From Candidatus Kapaibacterium sp. (GTDB lineage Bacteria > Bacteroidota > Ignavibacteria > Palsa-1295), in the NCBI GenBank assembly GCA_017882165.1, contig JADGPZ010000013.1, positions 1-35,926 on the forward strand: 35,926 nucleotides of DNA. Direction: 5' to 3'. Below are positions 1 to 8,003 of the stretch, piece by piece. Under the pieces are notes generated by a model. The model did no database searches. It saw only the letters and a list, made by a program, of their open reading frames with translations, and was not told where the DNA came from. The translations under genes were made by a program, and so were the position numbers. The first letter of the stretch is position 1; every line of letters begins with the position of its first letter.

Positions 1-1
1 G

Positions 2-400
2 AAGTATCTCGTCCGTGGCGTCGATGTGTGGATGAACAACCCGAAGGCTCCGCTCGAAGCATCAGGCACAAGCGGCATGAAAGCTGCGATCAACGGCGTG
101 CCCAACTTCTCGATCCTCGATGGATGGTGGATCGAAGGATGGAATGGCAAGAACGGATGGGGCCTCGAAGGCGCCACTGAAGGCTCGACCGAAGAGCAAG
201 ACCAGGCCGACTCCGAGAAGCTCTACAAGGCCCTTGAGGAGCAGGTCGTCCCGCTGTACTACGATCAGCAATCCGATGGCATCCCGCACGGCTGGGTCGA
301 GCTTGCGAAGGAGTCCATCGCCAGCATCTTGCCGCGCTTCTCCAGCGACCGGATGGTGCGGGAGTACGTGGAAAACATGTATCTGCGTGCTAAGTCCTAG
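2..400 (+). CDS. glgP: alpha-glucan phosphorylase, C-terminal part (5' end outside window)
   Basis: This is the end of a GT35 alpha-glucan phosphorylase, which releases glucose-1-phosphate from alpha-1,4-glucans using pyridoxal phosphate. The frame is open to the left edge, so only the last 132 residues are present. The motif EASGTSGMKAAINGV contains the lysine (codon 80-82) that binds the cofactor in this family, and the following LDGWW and NGWGLEG segments are also family signatures. The SGMKAA form fits the shorter, divergent bacterial phosphorylase branch better than the E. coli GlgP/MalP branch, which has SNMKF. The frame ends with TAG at 398-400. A small hairpin (AGTAAC/GTTACT, 447-463) lies downstream but lacks a T-run. 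Family assignment is strong; the exact glucan substrate cannot be told from this fragment. Confidence 0.88.
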   Translation, partial: KYLVRGVDVWMNNPKAPLEASGTSGMKAAINGVPNFSILDGWWIEGWNGKNGWGLEGATEGSTEEQDQADSEKLYKALEEQVVPLYYDQQSDGIPHGWVELAKESIASILPRFSSDRMVREYVENMYLRAKS

Positions 401-520
401 GTTGCACGGCGCAATTGACCTGTTTCGCCGGGTGCGAACTTGTCGAAGTAACGTCCTGTTACTCGGCTCCGCGTCGGGCAAGGGGCCACAGAAGGTGGCT
501 ACCAGGTGAATTGGACATTA

Positions 521-594
521 GCGCCCGTAGCTCAGGTGGATAGAGCAACAGCCTTCTAAGCTGTGGGTCGCTGGTTCGAGTCCAGCCGGGCGCG
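521..594 (+). tRNA. tRNA-Arg (anticodon TCT)
   Basis: The acceptor stem GCGCCCG (521-527) pairs with CGGGCGC (587-593), with discriminator G at 594. The anticodon stem ACAGC/GCTGT encloses the loop CTTCTAA, giving anticodon TCT at 555-557, which reads AGA/AGG arginine codons. The T-arm GGTTCGAGTCC is canonical. CCA is not encoded. It lies 11 bases before tRNA-His and the two are probably co-transcribed. Confidence 0.96.
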
Positions 595-605
595 CGGAAA
601 CATAC

Positions 606-680
606 GGTGGGTGTAGCTCAGTTGGTTAGAGCGCCTGGTTGTGGCCCAGGAGGTCGTGGGTTCGAACCCCATCACTCACC
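606..680 (+). tRNA. tRNA-His (anticodon GTG)
   Basis: The acceptor stem GTGGGTG (607-613) pairs with CACTCAC (673-679), with one G-T pair. The extra G at 606 opposite C at 680 gives the G-1:C73 pair that identifies tRNA-His. The anticodon stem CCTGG/CCAGG encloses TTGTGGC, giving anticodon GTG. CCA is not encoded. Confidence 0.96.
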
Positions 681-687
681 CTTTCGA

Positions 688-753
688 AGTGCTAAAGTGC
701 TAACTTGATTTGGCGTTCGGCGTAGCACTTTAGCACATCAGCACTTCAGCACT
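688..753. repeat. inverted arrays of a degenerate 8-bp repeat between tRNA-His and gltX
   Basis: Two copies of AGTGCTAA (688-703) are followed, after 18 bases, by four 8-bp units containing GCAC in the opposite orientation (722-753, GCAC at 725, 733, 741 and 749). The arms contain a perfect 14-bp inverted repeat, GTGCTAAAGTGCTA (689-702) with its complement (723-736), able to form a hairpin with a 20-base loop. It could stop tRNA transcription, although no T-run follows, and its last unit ends 3 bases before the gltX start codon. Similar arrays of other sequence occur at 5748-5797 and 10877-10904. Confidence 0.75.
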
Positions 754-756
754 ATC

Positions 757-2196
757 TTGGTCAGAGTTCGCTTCGCTCCATCCCCAACCGGTTACGTTCA
801 CGTCGGATCGCTCCGGACGGCGCTGTATTGCTATCTCTACGCGCGGCATCACGGCGGAGTGAACATCCTTCGCATCGAAGATACCGACCGCACCCGCTAC
901 GTCGAAGGAGCCGTCGAGAACATCATCCGCACGATGGAGTGGGCTGGCATCGAGTTCGACGAAGGCCCCTTCACCGGCGGCGCGTGCGGACCTTACGTCC
1001 AGTCCGAGCGGACGGAGATCTATCGTGCGCACGCGAATCAGTTGATCGCCAACAACGACGCCTACGTCTGCTTCTGCACGTCGGAACGCTTGGACACCGT
1101 CCGCAAACAGCAGCAAGCAAGTGGCACGCCGCCGATGTACGACCGCCATTGCCGCAATCTTTCTAAAGAAGAAGTCGCGACGCGCATTGCGTCCGGCGAG
1201 CCGCACGTCGTTCGGCTCCGTATTCCCATCGGAGAGGTCGTTCGCTTTCACGATCTCATTCGCGGCGATATCGAGTTCGACTCGAAGACCATCGACGATC
1301 AGGTGCTGCTGAAGTCCGACGGGTTTCCGACCTACCATCTCGCCAATATCGTGGACGATCACATGATGGAGATCACCCACGTGATTCGCGGCGAGGAGTG
1401 GCTCTCCTCCACGCCGAAGCACGTCCTGCTCTATCGCGCATTCGGATGGGAGCCGCCGAAATTCGCGCACTTGCCACTGTTGCTGAACGCCGATCGCTCC
1501 AAGCTCTCGAAGCGTCAGGGTGATGTCGCGGTCGAAGATTATCGCGAGAAGGGATACTTGCCGCACGCGCTCATCAATTTCGTCGCGCTGCTTGGATGGA
1601 ATCCGAGTGCGACGGAGGAGATCTTCACGATCCACGATCTCATTCGTGATTTCGATTTGGAGCGCGTCAACAAAGGCGGCGCGGTCTTCAACCGCGAAAA
1701 GCTCGACTGGATGAACGCCGAGTACATGCGCAAGATGTCGCCGCACGAATTGCTCCCGCTCGTCCGGCCACTCCTCGAAAAGCGCAACTTTGTTGTCAGC
1801 GATGAATACGCTGAGCGCGTCATCGCTGTCATGCAGGAGCGCGTTCACACGCTCTGGGACTTTGTCGATTTTGCAAGTTACTTCTACGCGGCTCCAACAT
1901 TCGCGGATGTTGACGAGAAATATAAATCCAAGCACTGGACCGAAGAGGCGAAATCGCGTCTCGGCGAATTGCTTCCCAAGCTCGACGCCAGCGAGACGTG
2001 GAATCACGATGCGCTCGAAGCCATCATCCGTGAATATGCCGAAGCCAATGCCGTCAGCGCCGGCAAGCTCATTCACCCGCTCCGCTTAGCCGTTACCGGG
2101 CGTGGCATGGGGCCGGGACTCTTCGAACTCCTCTCGGTCATCGGCAAGGAGGAATGCTTACGCCGCATTCGTCATGCCTTGCAGCACTTAACTTAG
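757..2196 (+). CDS. gltX: glutamyl-tRNA synthetase
   Basis: Glutamyl-tRNA synthetase (class I) charges tRNA-Glu, and in organisms lacking GlnRS also tRNA-Gln, with glutamate. The protein starts VRVRFAPSPTGYVHVGS; the HIGH-type ATP motif is YVHVGS (residues 13-18) and the KMSKS-type loop is KLSKR (249-253). C105, C107 and C132, in a CFC...YDRHC arrangement, match the zinc-binding pattern of the bacterial enzyme. The length of 479 residues is normal. The start is TTG at 757: it is the only one placing the conserved FAPSPTG at the usual distance from the N-terminus, and no good ribosome binding site precedes it. The stop overlaps the stop of the convergent DUF5686 gene by 4 bases, leaving no room for an intergenic terminator. 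Confidence 0.97.
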   Translation: MVRVRFAPSPTGYVHVGSLRTALYCYLYARHHGGVNILRIEDTDRTRYVEGAVENIIRTMEWAGIEFDEGPFTGGACGPYVQSERTEIYRAHANQLIANNDAYVCFCTSERLDTVRKQQQASGTPPMYDRHCRNLSKEEVATRIASGEPHVVRLRIPIGEVVRFHDLIRGDIEFDSKTIDDQVLLKSDGFPTYHLANIVDDHMMEITHVIRGEEWLSSTPKHVLLYRAFGWEPPKFAHLPLLLNADRSKLSKRQGDVAVEDYREKGYLPHALINFVALLGWNPSATEEIFTIHDLIRDFDLERVNKGGAVFNREKLDWMNAEYMRKMSPHELLPLVRPLLEKRNFVVSDEYAERVIAVMQERVHTLWDFVDFASYFYAAPTFADVDEKYKSKHWTEEAKSRLGELLPKLDASETWNHDALEAIIREYAEANAVSAGKLIHPLRLAVTGRGMGPGLFELLSVIGKEECLRRIRHALQHLT

Positions 2197-4568
2197 AAGC
2201 TAAACGCCAGTGTCCCGGTCACGAAGAAATTCCGATCCGTCTTGTGCGTGAGCCGCCAGGCGGCATCGAAGCGGAGAACGTTCAGGATGTTGCCAATTCC
2301 AAAACCGGCTTCGACGAACAGCTTGTTGAGGATCGGACTCACCGGCGTTGCGAGACGATAGCCGGTTTCACTTGTTAGCGTCGCCCCGGCGGCATTCGCA
2401 AATCCAAACCAATGCAGGTCGGCACCCGGATGGATGCCGAGCAGCCGCGTCGGCAGATCGTAGAAGTTCTGCTCGAACATCGCGGACCAAACTTGATCGC
2501 CCTGAAACTCCAGCGGCGACATTGTGCGAAAGACCGAACGCGGTGCGACGATGGAGTTCCGGGATTCGAAATAGAAAAGCGACTGCCTCGGCAGTGTCCC
2601 GCGAATGAGCGCACTTCCGGCGAGATCGAGCCATGCCTTGCCCCAAACACCATCCTTGCCGTCAAGAGTCAGATGGATCGAAGCCGTAGCATAGGTGAAC
2701 TGGCTTCCGATCGCGGAGTCCGCGTATGCAAGGCGAGCGCCGAGCGCCGACTCCCCGAATCCACGATAGAACTTCCAATCGGCCGAGATCGCAAGCTCAT
2801 GCAGCCGCCCTTCGTCGATCGAGGGATTCGCTCGAAATGTGTTGTGAACAAGGAGAAGGCTATAATCCGTCACATTCGAGAGACTGTACTCGTTCTCATT
2901 TTTGAACGAGAGTGCGGCGGTGAGACCCGATGGAAAATCCCTCGAGTATGTAATCTGGAATCCGCGCGCGTGATAATAGTCCGGATAATCGCTGTGGAGC
3001 AGGAGCGTGGTCAACGTGTTGACCAGTTCATCGTACGCCTCGCCTCGGCGGACATATCTATCATACACGCTCGCTGCGATGGAGGATGTGACGTCCGGAA
3101 TCGTCTTCACACCGCTGAGTGAAACGTCACCGTCGAGGGATACATTTGCGTTCAGCCTCTTGCTCGTGCTCCCGGTCAGCCCTTGCTTCAACCCAACCGA
3201 GTATTTCCAACGCCTATCGTCCAACCCGTATGCTACAAAGCCGCCTGCGCTGAGCGGCCACGCGTCCGAGAAGACGAATGTGTGCGACCACTGAAAGCGC
3301 GAGCCTTCGACGCGATCGAAGGCATAGACATCCAACCCCGGAAGCAGATCAGACAGCGCATTCGCAAACACGGACGATGGAGGCGGCGGCGGCAACTTCG
3401 CAATGCTATCGTATTTGCGGTAGGCCTTGTCTTCGTCACTGGCGAGCGGAATCAGCCGCTCCGAGGCCCAGTGCAGCGAGTCCACGCTATCGGCTGCCGG
3501 CGCAACGGTGTGCCGCTTGTTGAAAACGGAGTCCACAATTCCGCCGTTGACCGTATAGTCCTGCAGAATGGCGTTCTCATCGAGGCGGAATGCAGGAGTG
3601 AACGGGATATCTAACTTGACAGAGAATCCAAAGGTGAGTTGCGATGGCATCCAGTATTTGTTCTCGACAAAACTAAACGTTTGCGAGATGGATATGTCCT
3701 TGATGGGACCAATTTTGACCGCGCCGTTTGGAGCAAGATCAAGATAAGTAATTGTGTAATCCGTCTTGTCGATCCAGACTGTGCCTTGAAAGGCCGGATT
3801 TAGGACACCCCGTGGTTCGACCGAAATCTTATAGACCGGCGAGCCATTCATCTCGCCCTCGCCAATGAGATCGTAATCATAGGCATCGAATGCATCGTGC
3901 GCGACGGGGCCGGTCAGGCTGTAATCGAGAAAATCAATGCGCTCGTTGTAAAAATTACCGACATCGAAGATCTGGCCATAATCTTCGCCACCCGGCAGAT
4001 TCGCGGTCTGCTTTCGTGCGGTCACTCGTTCGGCGTAGCCCTTGCCCTGCTTCCAGAAGCCATCCGCAACCGTTTCGGCAATGGCAAAGATCTTTGTCGA
4101 GGTGTCTTGCACCATTCGGGCGTTGAGACGGCCATAGACGTGAAAGCGGTAGTCCTTGATTTCCGCTTGCCAGACATCTTTCGTGTCGATAACTTTTTGG
4201 ATGATGCGCCGCGCCTCCTTGCGGCTGGCGTCCGCAGAGACCGTGATGACCGCGCCCGTAACTGGCGCCTCGCGCAGGGTAATATCGCATGTGGAATCGT
4301 GCGTGAGGGTAACGCCGAGCGTGTCGGGTCGATAGCCAATCGCTGTAATTCGAATCCGATAGGCCCTGTTGGCATCGAGCTTTAATCTAAAGTTGCCTTC
4401 ACGGTTAGCCTTGGCGCCTCGCGGCGTGCCGAGAATCCCGAGTGAGGCTCCGGGAATCTCCTCCCCCGTTCCGCGAACGACGACGCGACCGTGTAGTTCG
4501 ACCTGCTGTGCAGATGAGGCGGTCGCGAAGAAGCCGAACGCGAGTATAAGGATGATGCACTTACGCAT
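2193..4568 (-). CDS. DUF5686 / carboxypeptidase-regulatory-like outer-membrane protein
   Basis: A 791-residue exported protein typical of Bacteroidota and relatives. Residues 1-20 form a signal peptide ending ATASSA. Residues about 23-105 are a CarboxypepD_reg-like beta-sandwich (VELHGRVVV...GYRPDTLGVTL), the plug-side domain of many TonB-linked proteins. The remainder matches the DUF5686 pattern, with many alternating beta strands, and ends in an aromatic residue (LAFSF) as expected for an outer-membrane barrel. There is no clear TonB box or full TonB-dependent receptor plug, so it is not called SusC-like. It is the last gene of a minus-strand run and starts 5 bases after the lipoprotein gene upstream, suggesting co-expression. 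The molecular function of DUF5686 is unknown. Confidence 0.85.
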   Translation of the reverse strand: MRKCIILILAFGFFATASSAQQVELHGRVVVRGTGEEIPGASLGILGTPRGAKANREGNFRLKLDANRAYRIRITAIGYRPDTLGVTLTHDSTCDITLREAPVTGAVITVSADASRKEARRIIQKVIDTKDVWQAEIKDYRFHVYGRLNARMVQDTSTKIFAIAETVADGFWKQGKGYAERVTARKQTANLPGGEDYGQIFDVGNFYNERIDFLDYSLTGPVAHDAFDAYDYDLIGEGEMNGSPVYKISVEPRGVLNPAFQGTVWIDKTDYTITYLDLAPNGAVKIGPIKDISISQTFSFVENKYWMPSQLTFGFSVKLDIPFTPAFRLDENAILQDYTVNGGIVDSVFNKRHTVAPAADSVDSLHWASERLIPLASDEDKAYRKYDSIAKLPPPPPSSVFANALSDLLPGLDVYAFDRVEGSRFQWSHTFVFSDAWPLSAGGFVAYGLDDRRWKYSVGLKQGLTGSTSKRLNANVSLDGDVSLSGVKTIPDVTSSIAASVYDRYVRRGEAYDELVNTLTTLLLHSDYPDYYHARGFQITYSRDFPSGLTAALSFKNENEYSLSNVTDYSLLLVHNTFRANPSIDEGRLHELAISADWKFYRGFGESALGARLAYADSAIGSQFTYATASIHLTLDGKDGVWGKAWLDLAGSALIRGTLPRQSLFYFESRNSIVAPRSVFRTMSPLEFQGDQVWSAMFEQNFYDLPTRLLGIHPGADLHWFGFANAAGATLTSETGYRLATPVSPILNKLFVEAGFGIGNILNVLRFDAAWRLTHKTDRNFFVTGTLAFSF

Positions 4569-4573
4569 TGCAA

Positions 4574-5086
4574 TTACAAATTCGATTCGTCCTGCCAGTG
4601 TCCGGCTTGCCAGACGTCCGATGGTGTCGGGCGCTCCAGGTGGAAGACAGCGCGGCCATCGACGTGCTCGACATCGCCATTGAAGGTGAGGTCGAGCGTA
4701 AAACTGCGCGTGATGTCGAAGCCGGTCGCGGTGCCGGATGAGTCGAGCACTGTCCCCCAGAGAAGCGAGACCCCCTCGGCTTGATCGAAGAGGCCGCCGG
4801 TCGATCGCATTTCGTCATCGCGTCCCCACGTGATATCGACTCCGCGATCGTAGTTGCGGTAGCTGAACGTGAAGTCCTGCGCGATCAGCGTGCCGTAGAG
4901 TGTAGTGTCTTTGAATTCGTATGCATACTTGAATGCCTGGAAGAACCCATCGATCGTATGCGGGTCACCGAACTGGGCTGGCGCTGCGGTTTCGTCGAGC
5001 TTAGGGGCGAAGGGGTTGCAGCCGACGACGCTGTTGAGTATAACGAACAGAGAAAAAAGAAGAAAGATAAAAGCGAGCCTCTTCAT
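4574..5086 (-). CDS. putative lipoprotein, hypothetical
   Basis: A 170-residue protein beginning MKRLAFIFLLFSLFVIL, with lipobox VVGC and acylated cysteine expected at residue 23. The open frame extends upstream, but only the ATG at 5086 gives a signal peptide; the longer version would add an Arg/Ser-rich stretch antisense in character. The body (DGFFQAFKYAYEFKDTTLY, then alternating strands) resembles the NTF2-like fold, and ends HWQDESNL. It starts one base after the stop of the neighbouring lipoprotein gene, so the two are translationally linked. The two look like distant paralogues (helix, then Trp/Phe-rich beta sheet). The function is not recognised; the NTF2-like suggestion is an inference from residue pattern only. 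Confidence 0.72.
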   Translation of the reverse strand: MKRLAFIFLLFSLFVILNSVVGCNPFAPKLDETAAPAQFGDPHTIDGFFQAFKYAYEFKDTTLYGTLIAQDFTFSYRNYDRGVDITWGRDDEMRSTGGLFDQAEGVSLLWGTVLDSSGTATGFDITRSFTLDLTFNGDVEHVDGRAVFHLERPTPSDVWQAGHWQDESNL

Positions 5087-5087
5087 C

Positions 5088-5750
5088 TCACGACGACAAC
5101 TTGACTTTGAGGTCGGTCCACGTTGCGCTCGGGGTCCCGCTCGATGATGGAAAGTCCGACCACGATACGATGCGCCACTCCTTTGTGCCCTGCTCAGTGG
5201 TGACGAGCACGAACTGCATCTCGAACGAGCCGCGCACCGTATCGCTGGCAATAACGCCGGATGGAAGAGCGATGGTATAGGATGTCGTCAGGCTTGCCGT
5301 GTTGGGAGTCTGCACCGGTGCGATAGCGCCAAGTGTCACCGAAAGCGGTTCCGTGTGCGGCAGCGTCGAAAGCTTCGCGAGCCATGCGCGCTCGGATTCC
5401 GATGGCCCATCGACACTCCAGTTTGTGAAGATGCTTCGTGAGGATGGGTCGAGTCCGGCCACTGGCGTGAATGTGAAGGTCTTCGGCGCGCTGCCTGTCG
5501 AATCCGTGCTCGTGATAAAGGCGCGGATATAGTTCGACGCATCGAACGCCTGGAGCGCGCCTGTGAAATTACTCATCAGGATTTCGACGGTGGTCGCTGG
5601 AGTCCAGATGAACGTGTTCGCATTGCTCGGTGGCTCGGGTGCGCGCGTCGAGAAGAGGTCGCAGCCGATCAAAGTAACGAGCGCAACCATGGTTGCGAAT
5701 GAGTAACGAGCGCAACCATGGTTGCGAACGAGTAATGCGCGGCGACACAT
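5088..5750 (-). CDS. putative lipoprotein with uncertain start, hypothetical
   Basis: A protein of 220 residues if translated from ATG 5750. The hydrophobic run FATMVALVTLIG ends in a lipobox cysteine at residue 30, followed by Asp. A later ATG at 5690 would leave only nine residues before the cysteine, which is too short for a lipoprotein signal. The upstream start is therefore preferred, although it depends on a 29-bp tandem duplication that lies inside the signal-peptide region (see 5673-5728). The mature part (EILMSNFTGALQAFDASNYI...) is alternating helix and strand and may be NTF2-like, like its downstream neighbour. It ends one base before that neighbour starts. No known family is recognised. 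Confidence 0.62.
   Translation of the reverse strand: MCRRALLVRNHGCARYSFATMVALVTLIGCDLFSTRAPEPPSNANTFIWTPATTVEILMSNFTGALQAFDASNYIRAFITSTDSTGSAPKTFTFTPVAGLDPSSRSIFTNWSVDGPSESERAWLAKLSTLPHTEPLSVTLGAIAPVQTPNTASLTTSYTIALPSGVIASDTVRGSFEMQFVLVTTEQGTKEWRIVSWSDFPSSSGTPSATWTDLKVKLSS
5673..5728. repeat. 29-bp tandem duplication carrying a 16-bp palindrome
   Basis: The segments 5673-5699 and 5702-5728 are identical over 27 bases with a period of 29. Each contains the perfect 16-bp palindrome CGCAACCATGGTTGCG, so the lipoprotein start region carries two ATG codons in two different frames. Because 29 is not a multiple of three, the duplication changes which upstream ATG reads into the lipoprotein. AGTAACG units border each copy, linking it to the heptamer array next door. 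Confidence 0.88.
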
Positions 5751-5797
5751 CACTTGGTACTCATTACTCATCCACTCGTTACTCATTACTCGTTACT
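5748..5797. repeat. degenerate heptamer array
   Basis: Seven tandem units are seen on the plus strand: CATCACT, TGGTACT, CATTACT, CATCCACT (8 bp), CGTTACT, CATTACT and CGTTACT. The last unit contains the TAA stop of the methyltransferase (5793-5795), so the array fills the space between that gene and the lipoprotein gene. AGTAACG/AGTAATG units in the opposite orientation occur at 5673-5735, so the region can fold back on itself. Confidence 0.8.
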
Positions 5798-6533
5798 TCT
5801 TTGCAAACATGATCAGCCGCTCCGACCGCACGATGTCGAACGGTTCGCCAGAATAGCTTCCGCATGTGCGCTCGAGCGTGAGGCCAGCAGCGGCGAACAT
5901 CCGCTCGAAGTCGCTCAATTCGAACATGCGCACCGACTCGATGAATTCTCGCGCCTCTGCCGAATTCGACTCATGAAGAAGCAGCCGCTTTTCGACGCGG
6001 CCATGCTCGGTCCATCGTGATTGCTCGAGGATCGTGCCGGATGGAAGCACTCGCACGTCATGCGCGACATGATGAGAAAGCACCCATGCGCTGTTGAAGA
6101 AGTCGATGACAAGATAACCCCCAGGAGAGAGATGCCGCGCGATGGCATCGATCACACCTGCGTTGTCGTGGTCACTCTCGAAATATCCAAAGCTGGTGAA
6201 GAGATTCGTCGCAAGGTCGAACAACCCGTCGGGGATGTCGCGCATGTCTCGTTCGAAAAACGTGACGGAGAATCCTTCGGCCTTCGCAGCCGCTCGCGCC
6301 TCATCGAGAAGCATCGGCGAGAGATCGATACCGGTAACATCAAGGTACCCCCGGCGCGCGAATGAAAGCGCGTGACGGCCCGAACCACACGCCACATCGA
6401 GCACGCGCCGACGCGTGTCGCGACCGATCGCCAGCTCGATCAGATCGATCATCGACTCGGCTTCGCTTTCATCGCGATGGTCATACGCGATGCCATAATT
6501 CGCGTCGCGAAACCAGTCTTTGTACCAGGTCAT
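5793..6533 (-). CDS. class I SAM-dependent methyltransferase
   Basis: A 246-residue soluble methyltransferase of the Rossmann type. Motif I is VLDVACGSGRHA (residues 44-55), the acidic residue after beta-2 is in GIDLSPMLLDEAR (68-80), and motif II is the FERDMRD segment. The N-terminus (TWYKDWF...Y) resembles small-molecule methyltransferases of the Methyltransf_25/11 group. The ATG at 6533 overlaps the recR stop by 4 bases (ATGA), so translation is probably coupled with recR. The substrate cannot be deduced, and the C-terminal half lacks any recognised substrate domain. Confidence 0.87.
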   Translation of the reverse strand: MTWYKDWFRDANYGIAYDHRDESEAESMIDLIELAIGRDTRRRVLDVACGSGRHALSFARRGYLDVTGIDLSPMLLDEARAAAKAEGFSVTFFERDMRDIPDGLFDLATNLFTSFGYFESDHDNAGVIDAIARHLSPGGYLVIDFFNSAWVLSHHVAHDVRVLPSGTILEQSRWTEHGRVEKRLLLHESNSAEAREFIESVRMFELSDFERMFAAAGLTLERTCGSYSGEPFDIVRSERLIMFAKK

Positions 6534-7138
6534 ACTACGGTCCGTCCTTCGAGCGCGCGGGCGAGCGTTGCTTGATCGGCGAACTCGAGATCGCTGCCAA
6601 TCGGGATACCGCGCGCGATGCGGGTGACGCGCTCGACGATGGGATGCAGCAGCCGAGCGAGGTAGAGCGTGGTCGCTTCGCCTTCGACGTTTGGATCCAT
6701 CGCAAGGATGATCTCGCGGACGGCATCGTCGCCTTCCGTGCGGAGCCTATCGAGCAATTCCCGAATCTTCAGCTCATCCGGACCCACGCCTTCGAGCGGC
6801 GAGAGCGATCCGCCGAGGACGTGATAGAGCCCGCGAAATTCATTGGTCCGCTCGATGGTCAGCACGTCGTTCGGCTCTTCGACGACGCAGATGATCGAGC
6901 GATCGCGCCGTGCGTCGCAGCAGATGGGACACGGATCATCATCCGTAATATTCGCGCAGATGGAACAGGTATGCACGCGCTCATGCAGCTCTGCGATTGC
7001 GCGCGCAAGCAACTGCGCTTCCTCCGCCGGCTGCTTCAGCAAGTAAAGTGCGAGCCGCTGCGCCGTCTTGCGACCAATCGTCGGCAATCGCGAAAGACGT
7101 TCGATCAGGGTTTCTAAGGCGGGCGACGTGTAGAGCAT
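6530..7138 (-). CDS. recR: recombination protein RecR
   Basis: RecR works with RecO, and in many bacteria RecF, to load RecA onto SSB-coated single-stranded DNA at gaps. The 202-residue protein shows the helix-hairpin-helix N-terminus (LIERLSRLPTIGRKTAQRLA, residues 11-30), a four-cysteine zinc finger (C58, C61, C70, C73), and a Toprim domain with VVEEPNDV (85-92) and LAMDPNVEGEAT (145-156). Length and domain order are normal. It follows ybaB/ebfC after 15 bases, the widely conserved ybaB-recR pair; dnaX, often upstream, is not here. Confidence 0.97.
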   Translation of the reverse strand: MLYTSPALETLIERLSRLPTIGRKTAQRLALYLLKQPAEEAQLLARAIAELHERVHTCSICANITDDDPCPICCDARRDRSIICVVEEPNDVLTIERTNEFRGLYHVLGGSLSPLEGVGPDELKIRELLDRLRTEGDDAVREIILAMDPNVEGEATTLYLARLLHPIVERVTRIARGIPIGSDLEFADQATLARALEGRTVV

Positions 7139-7153
7139 GAGAGGCGTCCCGGT

Positions 7154-7465
7154 TCAAATAATCGGTGGGAAACCCGGCGGCAGCATCGAACGCGCAGCTT
7201 CGCCCATCCTGCCATCGGCGAGTTCCTTCGTCCGCTCGATCGCGCGGTTGACGGCGGCAACGACGAGGTCTTCGAGCATCTCGGCCTCGTTCGGATCGAT
7301 CACCTCTTTGGCGATCTCGATCTTAAGCAGTTGCTGACGGCCGTTCACGGTTGCCTTGACCACGCCGCCGCCCGACTCGCCGGTCGCTTGCATTTGCGCG
7401 ATCTCCTCCTGAATCTGCGCCATCTGCTCCTGCAATTCTTGCAACTTCCCCAGCATGTTACTCAT
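7154..7465 (-). CDS. ybaB: YbaB/EbfC family nucleoid-associated protein
   Basis: A 103-residue DNA-binding protein of the YbaB/EbfC family, which dimerises as tweezer-like structures and coats DNA. The N-terminal helix (MLGKLQELQEQMAQIQEEI) is followed by the glycine-rich turn GESGGGVVKATVNG and the conserved LEDLVVAAVN helix, ending in the flexible tail PPGFPPII. It sits directly before recR, its standard neighbour. The ATG at 7465 is preceded on the minus strand by AGGGAGA, a plausible ribosome binding site and one of few in the core part of this window. Confidence 0.95.
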   Translation of the reverse strand: MSNMLGKLQELQEQMAQIQEEIAQMQATGESGGGVVKATVNGRQQLLKIEIAKEVIDPNEAEMLEDLVVAAVNRAIERTKELADGRMGEAARSMLPPGFPPII

Positions 7466-7515
7466 AAATTCTCCCTGAGATCATTGTGGATGACCGATCA
7501 TCCATAGGTGTCCTA

Positions 7516-7698
7516 TTACTCTTCAAAGCTTGCATCGATAGTGATCTCATCCGTCTCCGGATCGATCTGCACGCGCAGCACATTCGGGCGGCAGCAAACT
7601 TGACAATCCTCGATGTATTCCTGGATCATCCCTTGCGACTCATCGACGACGGTCTCGACCTCCTCGCCGCACACGGCGCAGATATACGAAGCAAGCAT
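7516..7698 (-). CDS. CPXCG motif-containing cysteine-rich protein
   Basis: A 60-residue protein of the CPXCG family of small, probably metal-binding proteins of unknown function. The first pair appears as C-A-V-C-G-E at residues 7-12 and the second as DCQVCCRPN, followed by an acidic C-terminus. In the canonical family the first motif is C-P-x-C-G; here the proline is replaced by alanine. The four cysteines probably hold a zinc ion. It lies 50 bases upstream of ybaB on the same strand and may head that operon. Confidence 0.85.
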   Translation of the reverse strand: MLASYICAVCGEEVETVVDESQGMIQEYIEDCQVCCRPNVLRVQIDPETDEITIDASFEE

Positions 7699-7812
7699 AA
7701 CGAATTGACAACGTTTGGTAAGCGAGTTTCGTCGCCCACTCTCAACTATCTTCTGTCATCCCCGAAGCCTTTCCGGAAAATGAGTCTGCTCAGCTTGCCC
7801 GCGCGATCACCC

Positions 7813-8003
7813 TCATCGCGCCAGCACCATTGCCACACGCTCCAAATGATCGCGCGTTCGAACGATGCAGAAATAGATCCCCGGTGGAGCACCATCGGCA
7901 TCCCACTCGAGCGTGTGCGCTCCTGCCGTAGGCTTGCTGGAGTATAGCCGCGCTACTGCCCGCCGAAGAGGTTTACAATTGTCACATCCGCCGACCCGCT
8001 TGC
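7813..8003 (-). pseudogene. remnant of a T9SS C-terminal sorting domain (frameshifted)
   Basis: Reading the minus strand, DVTIVNLFGGQ is followed by a one-base frameshift and then VARLYSSKPTAGAHTLEWDA and PPGIYFCIVRT, ending VAMVLAR and a stop at 7813. This is the usual pattern of a type A T9SS sorting domain (LFG-x-V-A-x-LY ... AG-x-H ... GIYF ... L). Adding one G after the CAG codon restores a continuous domain. The rest of the parent gene is missing; directly upstream is a TIR-like stub (7982-8040). A continuous frame from ATG 8040 exists but reads across the frameshift with meaningless N-terminal residues, so it is not called as a gene. Confidence 0.6.

Noticed and set aside
730-2076. Long open frame antisense to gltX (448 codons, minus strand)
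   Set aside because: It is the shadow of gltX in a GC-skewed codon pattern; the residues are Arg/Val/Asp-rich with no family, and GltX is certain.
2412-3122. Open frame on the plus strand inside the DUF5686 gene
   Set aside because: No recognisable motif; the minus-strand protein has a signal peptide, domain order and barrel end.
6362-7117. Open frame of 251 codons antisense to recR and the methyltransferase
   Set aside because: It spans two well-supported genes on the other strand and its residues show no domain.
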